DNA of 64,000 nt from Sulfurovum sp. UBA12169 (GTDB lineage Bacteria; Campylobacterota; Campylobacteria; Campylobacterales; Sulfurovaceae): NCBI GenBank assembly GCA_002742845.1, contig DLUH01000005.1:248001-312000 (forward strand). The letters run 5' to 3'. The translations under genes were made by a program, and so were the position numbers. The notes beneath the pieces were generated by a model. The model was not told where the DNA came from. It searched no databases and worked only from the letters and a program-made list of their open reading frames with translations. This document shows, piece by piece, positions 61,379 to 64,000 of this stretch. How positions within the stretch are numbered: position 1 is the first letter of the stretch; each line of letters starts with the position of its first letter.

Positions 61379-61825
61379 TTAACCCTCGCATCCGCCAAGT
61401 GCAACTTCTAATGTTTGTTTTCCTACATACAGCTTTCCATCTGTGCCTTCAACTACGGCCGTAATGGTGCCTGATTGTTTCATTTTAATTTTAAGACCAA
61501 AATCAATAATACTGTATTCATTCAATTCAAACGTAGCCACTGCACTTTCAGGGTTAGCGTCCTGGAAGATAGTGACTGTTTTTGCCGGAATATCTGATTG
61601 TACCGTCACAGGAACCGCTCCACCGTTACTTGCGACCTTTGGCGCCTTCACTTTAACATCCTTCTCAATAATCTCAGCTGACCCATAGAGCGCTTTTATC
61701 GCATCCTCCACAGTTTTTGCGGTCCAAGCGTCCGGCTTTGTTGCTCTAAAGTCTGTAGCACTAAGCAATACCGGCAGTGCGGCAAAAGCAGCTACGCTCA
61801 ATCCTAAAAATTTTCTTCTTTCCAT
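61379..61825 (-). CDS. soxY: Thiosulfate-oxidation carrier subunit SoxY
   Basis: A 148-residue protein with a Tat-type signal (MERRKFLGLSVAAFAALPVL) and the carrier Cys146 on a C-terminal swinging arm. The arm reads GGCEG rather than the usual GGCGG, so one Gly is replaced by Glu next to the Cys. The core KVKAPKVASNGGAVPVTV is typical. Between soxD and soxZ on one transcript. The Tat signal would carry SoxZ along. Confidence 0.92.
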   Translation of the reverse strand: MERRKFLGLSVAAFAALPVLLSATDFRATKPDAWTAKTVEDAIKALYGSAEIIEKDVKVKAPKVASNGGAVPVTVQSDIPAKTVTIFQDANPESAVATFELNEYSIIDFGLKIKMKQSGTITAVVEGTDGKLYVGKQTLEVALGGCEG

Positions 61826-61933
61826 TGTTATTCCTTTTTAGTTTTATAATCCGTTTATAACAAAAAGCTGATCCGGCATTGCAGATCAATGCCCTCAACC
61901 AACCATTCTGAAATGATAGCGAGAAAATACCCG

Positions 61934-63070
61934 TTATTTGCTTTGATCCACCATATAATCAACTGTTGCCTTGAGCTGGTCATCCGTCAAATTTGCATTC
62001 CCGCCCTTGGGAGGCATTGCATTGATCCCGCCGATTGCATTTTTATATACAGTATCTATGCCTTTTTTGAGTGCCGCCTCCCATGCTTTCTTGTCTCCCA
62101 ATGCAGGAGCACCCATTGCATCGGTTGCATGACAGACCGCGCACGAAGCTTCATAAATCTTTGCGCCTTCAGATACCGGTGCCGCCGAAGCATCTGCTTT
62201 AGGCAGTTCTCTTGCAGTAGACAACGGCGGAGAAAACTCTTTTATTTCTGTTTGAATTTTAGCAAGTATCGGCTCGCCTTCAAAGCAATTCTTCATGCAT
62301 CTTGTACCATTGCCGTAATTCTCAGGATTACTCATATACTCGCGCATATTGTCTGTTCCTTTTGGGCCATCGATATTTGGCACAAAACCATCCTTATTTG
62401 GCATTTTGATTTTTAGGAATTTTTCTCTGTCAAGCTCATACTCATCATCCAATTCTTCCCCATCAATCGTCATTTCATTGATCGACAACATATAAGCGCT
62501 CAACGCGTACACCTCATCATCGGTTAAGCTCAATGGTGCTGCGTGAGGCATGCCTGTTTTGATATACCACCATAATGTGCTTGCTTGAGGCCAGTAGGTT
62601 CCAAAAACACGAATTGGTCCATCCGTATCGGGTTTTGTTCTTTGATTCTTGAGTGACGCTACACCCTCTTCGGCATTCCCCTTAGCAAGAGACGGATATG
62701 ATCCCGACCCTGAACCAAAATCGCCATGACATGAAACACATTTTGCCTCGTAGAGTTCATCCCCCTCTTCGACGGTACCTTTGCCCTCCGGTAAACCTGT
62801 GCCATCAGGCATGACATCGATATCCCATGCCTTAATCTCATTTTCTGTTGCTTTTTTACCATAGGTATACCCGCCTTGAAGCGTATCTTCATTGATATGG
62901 TAGGCTGCTGTTTTACCATCGACGATAGGATACATTACTCCACCGTCAATGACTCTTTTACCATTTTCATAGGTATCTGATACACTGTTTTGTGCCGCAA
63001 ACACAGTCAAAGAAGTACCGGCAACGACCAACACTGATGATATAAATAGCTTACGATAAGACTTGAACAT
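61934..63070 (-). CDS. soxD: Diheme cytochrome c SoxD
   Basis: A 378-residue exported cytochrome. Signal peptide about 1-25; heme sites CVSCH (111-115) and CAVCH (310-314); likely Met ligands in GMPHAAPLSLTDDEV and INAMPPKGGNANLTDDQ. SoxD receives electrons from SoxC as the periplasmic sulfane dehydrogenase. The start overlaps the end of soxC by 20 bases. The downstream spacer to soxY is 108 bases. The SoxCD arrangement implies full oxidation of thiosulfate sulfur to sulfate. Confidence 0.92.
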   Translation of the reverse strand: MFKSYRKLFISSVLVVAGTSLTVFAAQNSVSDTYENGKRVIDGGVMYPIVDGKTAAYHINEDTLQGGYTYGKKATENEIKAWDIDVMPDGTGLPEGKGTVEEGDELYEAKCVSCHGDFGSGSGSYPSLAKGNAEEGVASLKNQRTKPDTDGPIRVFGTYWPQASTLWWYIKTGMPHAAPLSLTDDEVYALSAYMLSINEMTIDGEELDDEYELDREKFLKIKMPNKDGFVPNIDGPKGTDNMREYMSNPENYGNGTRCMKNCFEGEPILAKIQTEIKEFSPPLSTARELPKADASAAPVSEGAKIYEASCAVCHATDAMGAPALGDKKAWEAALKKGIDTVYKNAIGGINAMPPKGGNANLTDDQLKATVDYMVDQSK

Positions 63071-64000
63071 TGTTCACCTCCCCTTTTTCTGTAACTTCCC
63101 ATGTTGCAATGGCATTTCTATGATACACTGACTCTACACCCATTACTTCTCTCTCAACTTTCACACTTGGCTGAATAAATCCGGCATCGTCTCTTGCGCG
63201 GCTGGATAAAAGCAGAGGTTTTCCTTCGTACTTATACATATAGCTAAATCTTGTCCATGATTTTGGCAATACCAGCCCCTCAAGACTCGCTTCAATCCAG
63301 TTTTTGCCCCCGTCAAAAGAGATGTCAACTCCCTCGATCGTTCCCTGGCCGCTCCATGCCAATCCGCCAATCTGCACAAGATCACCTTTTTTAAGATCCG
63401 TCCATGGTTTTTCAGGGCATGGATTGGTGATGATAGAGTTAACCTCAAGCGGATAAAAGTGCTGTATGGCTTTCCCGTCAGGTTTAAGTACCGTATATTT
63501 TGCCGTCTCTTCTTTGGCATAGAAAGGCTCGGATGCGAACTCTAGTCTGCAAAGCCATTTTACGCATAGATTCCCTTCCCATCCAGGCAAAAGAAGTCGG
63601 ATCGGGTATCCCTGCTCGGGCCTCAATGCTTCTCCGTTTTGACCCCAAACGATCATCGCATCGTCAAGCACCTTATCGATAGGCACCGTTCTACCCATAT
63701 GCGAACTATCGCCGCCTTCTGCCAGCATCCATAATGCTTCTGGCTTAAGTCCCAAATCTTTCAAAATGGTTTTGATATATACGCCTGTCCATTGCGCAGA
63801 ACTCATCATTCCCTTTGAAAATTGAAGAGAGTTAAATTGCGGCCCTCTCCATTCAGGCCCGCCATTCGCCGGACATTCGATAAAATGAATTCTGGTTACG
63901 CTTGGATATCTTTTCAATTGATCCATAGTAAGAACGATTGGCTTTTCGACCAAACCGTGGATCATCAGCCGATGCTTATTGGGATCGATATGCGCCACAC
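63051..64000 (-). CDS. soxC: Sulfane dehydrogenase molybdoprotein SoxC (5' end outside window)
   Basis: About 316 residues of a sulfite-oxidase-family molybdenum enzyme, continuing past the window end; the usual N-terminal Tat signal and about 100 residues are missing. The Mo-binding Cys is in FIECPANGGPEWRGPQ; RTVPIDKVLDDAMIVWGQNG, YPIRLLLPGWEGNLCVKW and a C-terminal dimerisation Ig domain (GVDISFDGGKNW) follow. Electrons go to SoxD. It needs the cofactor made by the moa/moe genes in this window. Confidence 0.92.
   Translation of the reverse strand, partial: VAHIDPNKHRLMIHGLVEKPIVLTMDQLKRYPSVTRIHFIECPANGGPEWRGPQFNSLQFSKGMMSSAQWTGVYIKTILKDLGLKPEALWMLAEGGDSSHMGRTVPIDKVLDDAMIVWGQNGEALRPEQGYPIRLLLPGWEGNLCVKWLCRLEFASEPFYAKEETAKYTVLKPDGKAIQHFYPLEVNSIITNPCPEKPWTDLKKGDLVQIGGLAWSGQGTIEGVDISFDGGKNWIEASLEGLVLPKSWTRFSYMYKYEGKPLLLSSRARDDAGFIQPSVKVEREVMGVESVYHRNAIATWEVTEKGEVNNVQVLS

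Overview
The window looks like a chromosomal segment of a sulfur-oxidising Campylobacterota (Epsilonproteobacteria) of the Sulfurovum/Sulfurimonas type. The support is gene content and order: tRNA-tuf-rpmG-tRNA-Trp-secE-nusG; topA-bioB; recA-eno followed by a small coiled-coil gene and a cgpA-like gene; rpsT-prfA; glmM-lspA; the futalosine-pathway genes mqnA and mqnD; a split soxCDYZ cluster; and a bacterial N-glycosylation (pgl) locus. The DNA is AT-rich, genes are tightly packed and often overlap by 1-20 bases, and no gene-free stretch exceeds about 300 bases.

Layout. 1-3062 (minus): translation/transcription block with five tRNAs and two consensus promoters. 3176-5692: a decayed P-type ATPase remnant, yaaA, a 32-residue membrane peptide, a SUI1 protein, a DUF309 protein and a DksA-type zinc finger. 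5798-9418: an autocleavage-type S24 repressor with operator-like repeats and a divergent mini-ORF, then molybdopterin genes moeA/moaE/moaD and mqnA. 9425-11145: gltX and a ComEA-like HhH protein. 11224-29609 (all minus): one long glycan locus holding pglF, pglE, a PglC-like transferase, the STT3 oligosaccharyltransferase pglB, pglD, pglC, four GT4 glycosyltransferases, a WecB/WbpI-type epimerase, an amidotransferase, a Wzx flippase and wbpE/wbpD/wbpB for a 2,3-diacetamido uronic acid. No Wzy polymerase or O-antigen ligase was recognised, so this set fits a short lipid-linked oligosaccharide moved by Wzx and transferred to protein by PglB.

29806-39275: a SurA-like chaperone, dcd, a second asnB, a Na/Pi symporter, an MscS channel, rimK with its protease partner, and an M42-like peptidase. 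39567-48006: topA, bioB, a repeat-bearing cgpA-like protein, eno, recA, mqnD and murB. 48010-54659: envelope proteins, tpx, an SQR-like flavoprotein, ccoG and a serine-recombinase-like protein that has lost its catalytic residues. 54813-60438: moaC, a DUF493 gene, an inositol monophosphatase, lspA, glmM, rpsT, prfA and an orphan. 60435-64000: a thioredoxin-like protein, soxZ, soxY, soxD and soxC (cut by the window edge).

The parts connect. moeA/moaE/moaD/moaC make the cofactor needed by the SoxC molybdoenzyme; mqnA/mqnD supply menaquinone to an SQR-like enzyme; ccoG serves cbb3 oxidase assembly. Several envelope proteins carry the D/E-X-N-X-S/T sequon that PglB would glycosylate. The least ordinary features are heptanucleotide repeat tracts read as protein inside the epimerase gene, a perfect 29-bp palindrome in the recA-mqnD spacer that shares a core with the S24 repressor's operators, the domesticated recombinase ahead of ccoG, and an inverted-repeat-flanked consensus promoter after bioB with no recognised gene behind it.
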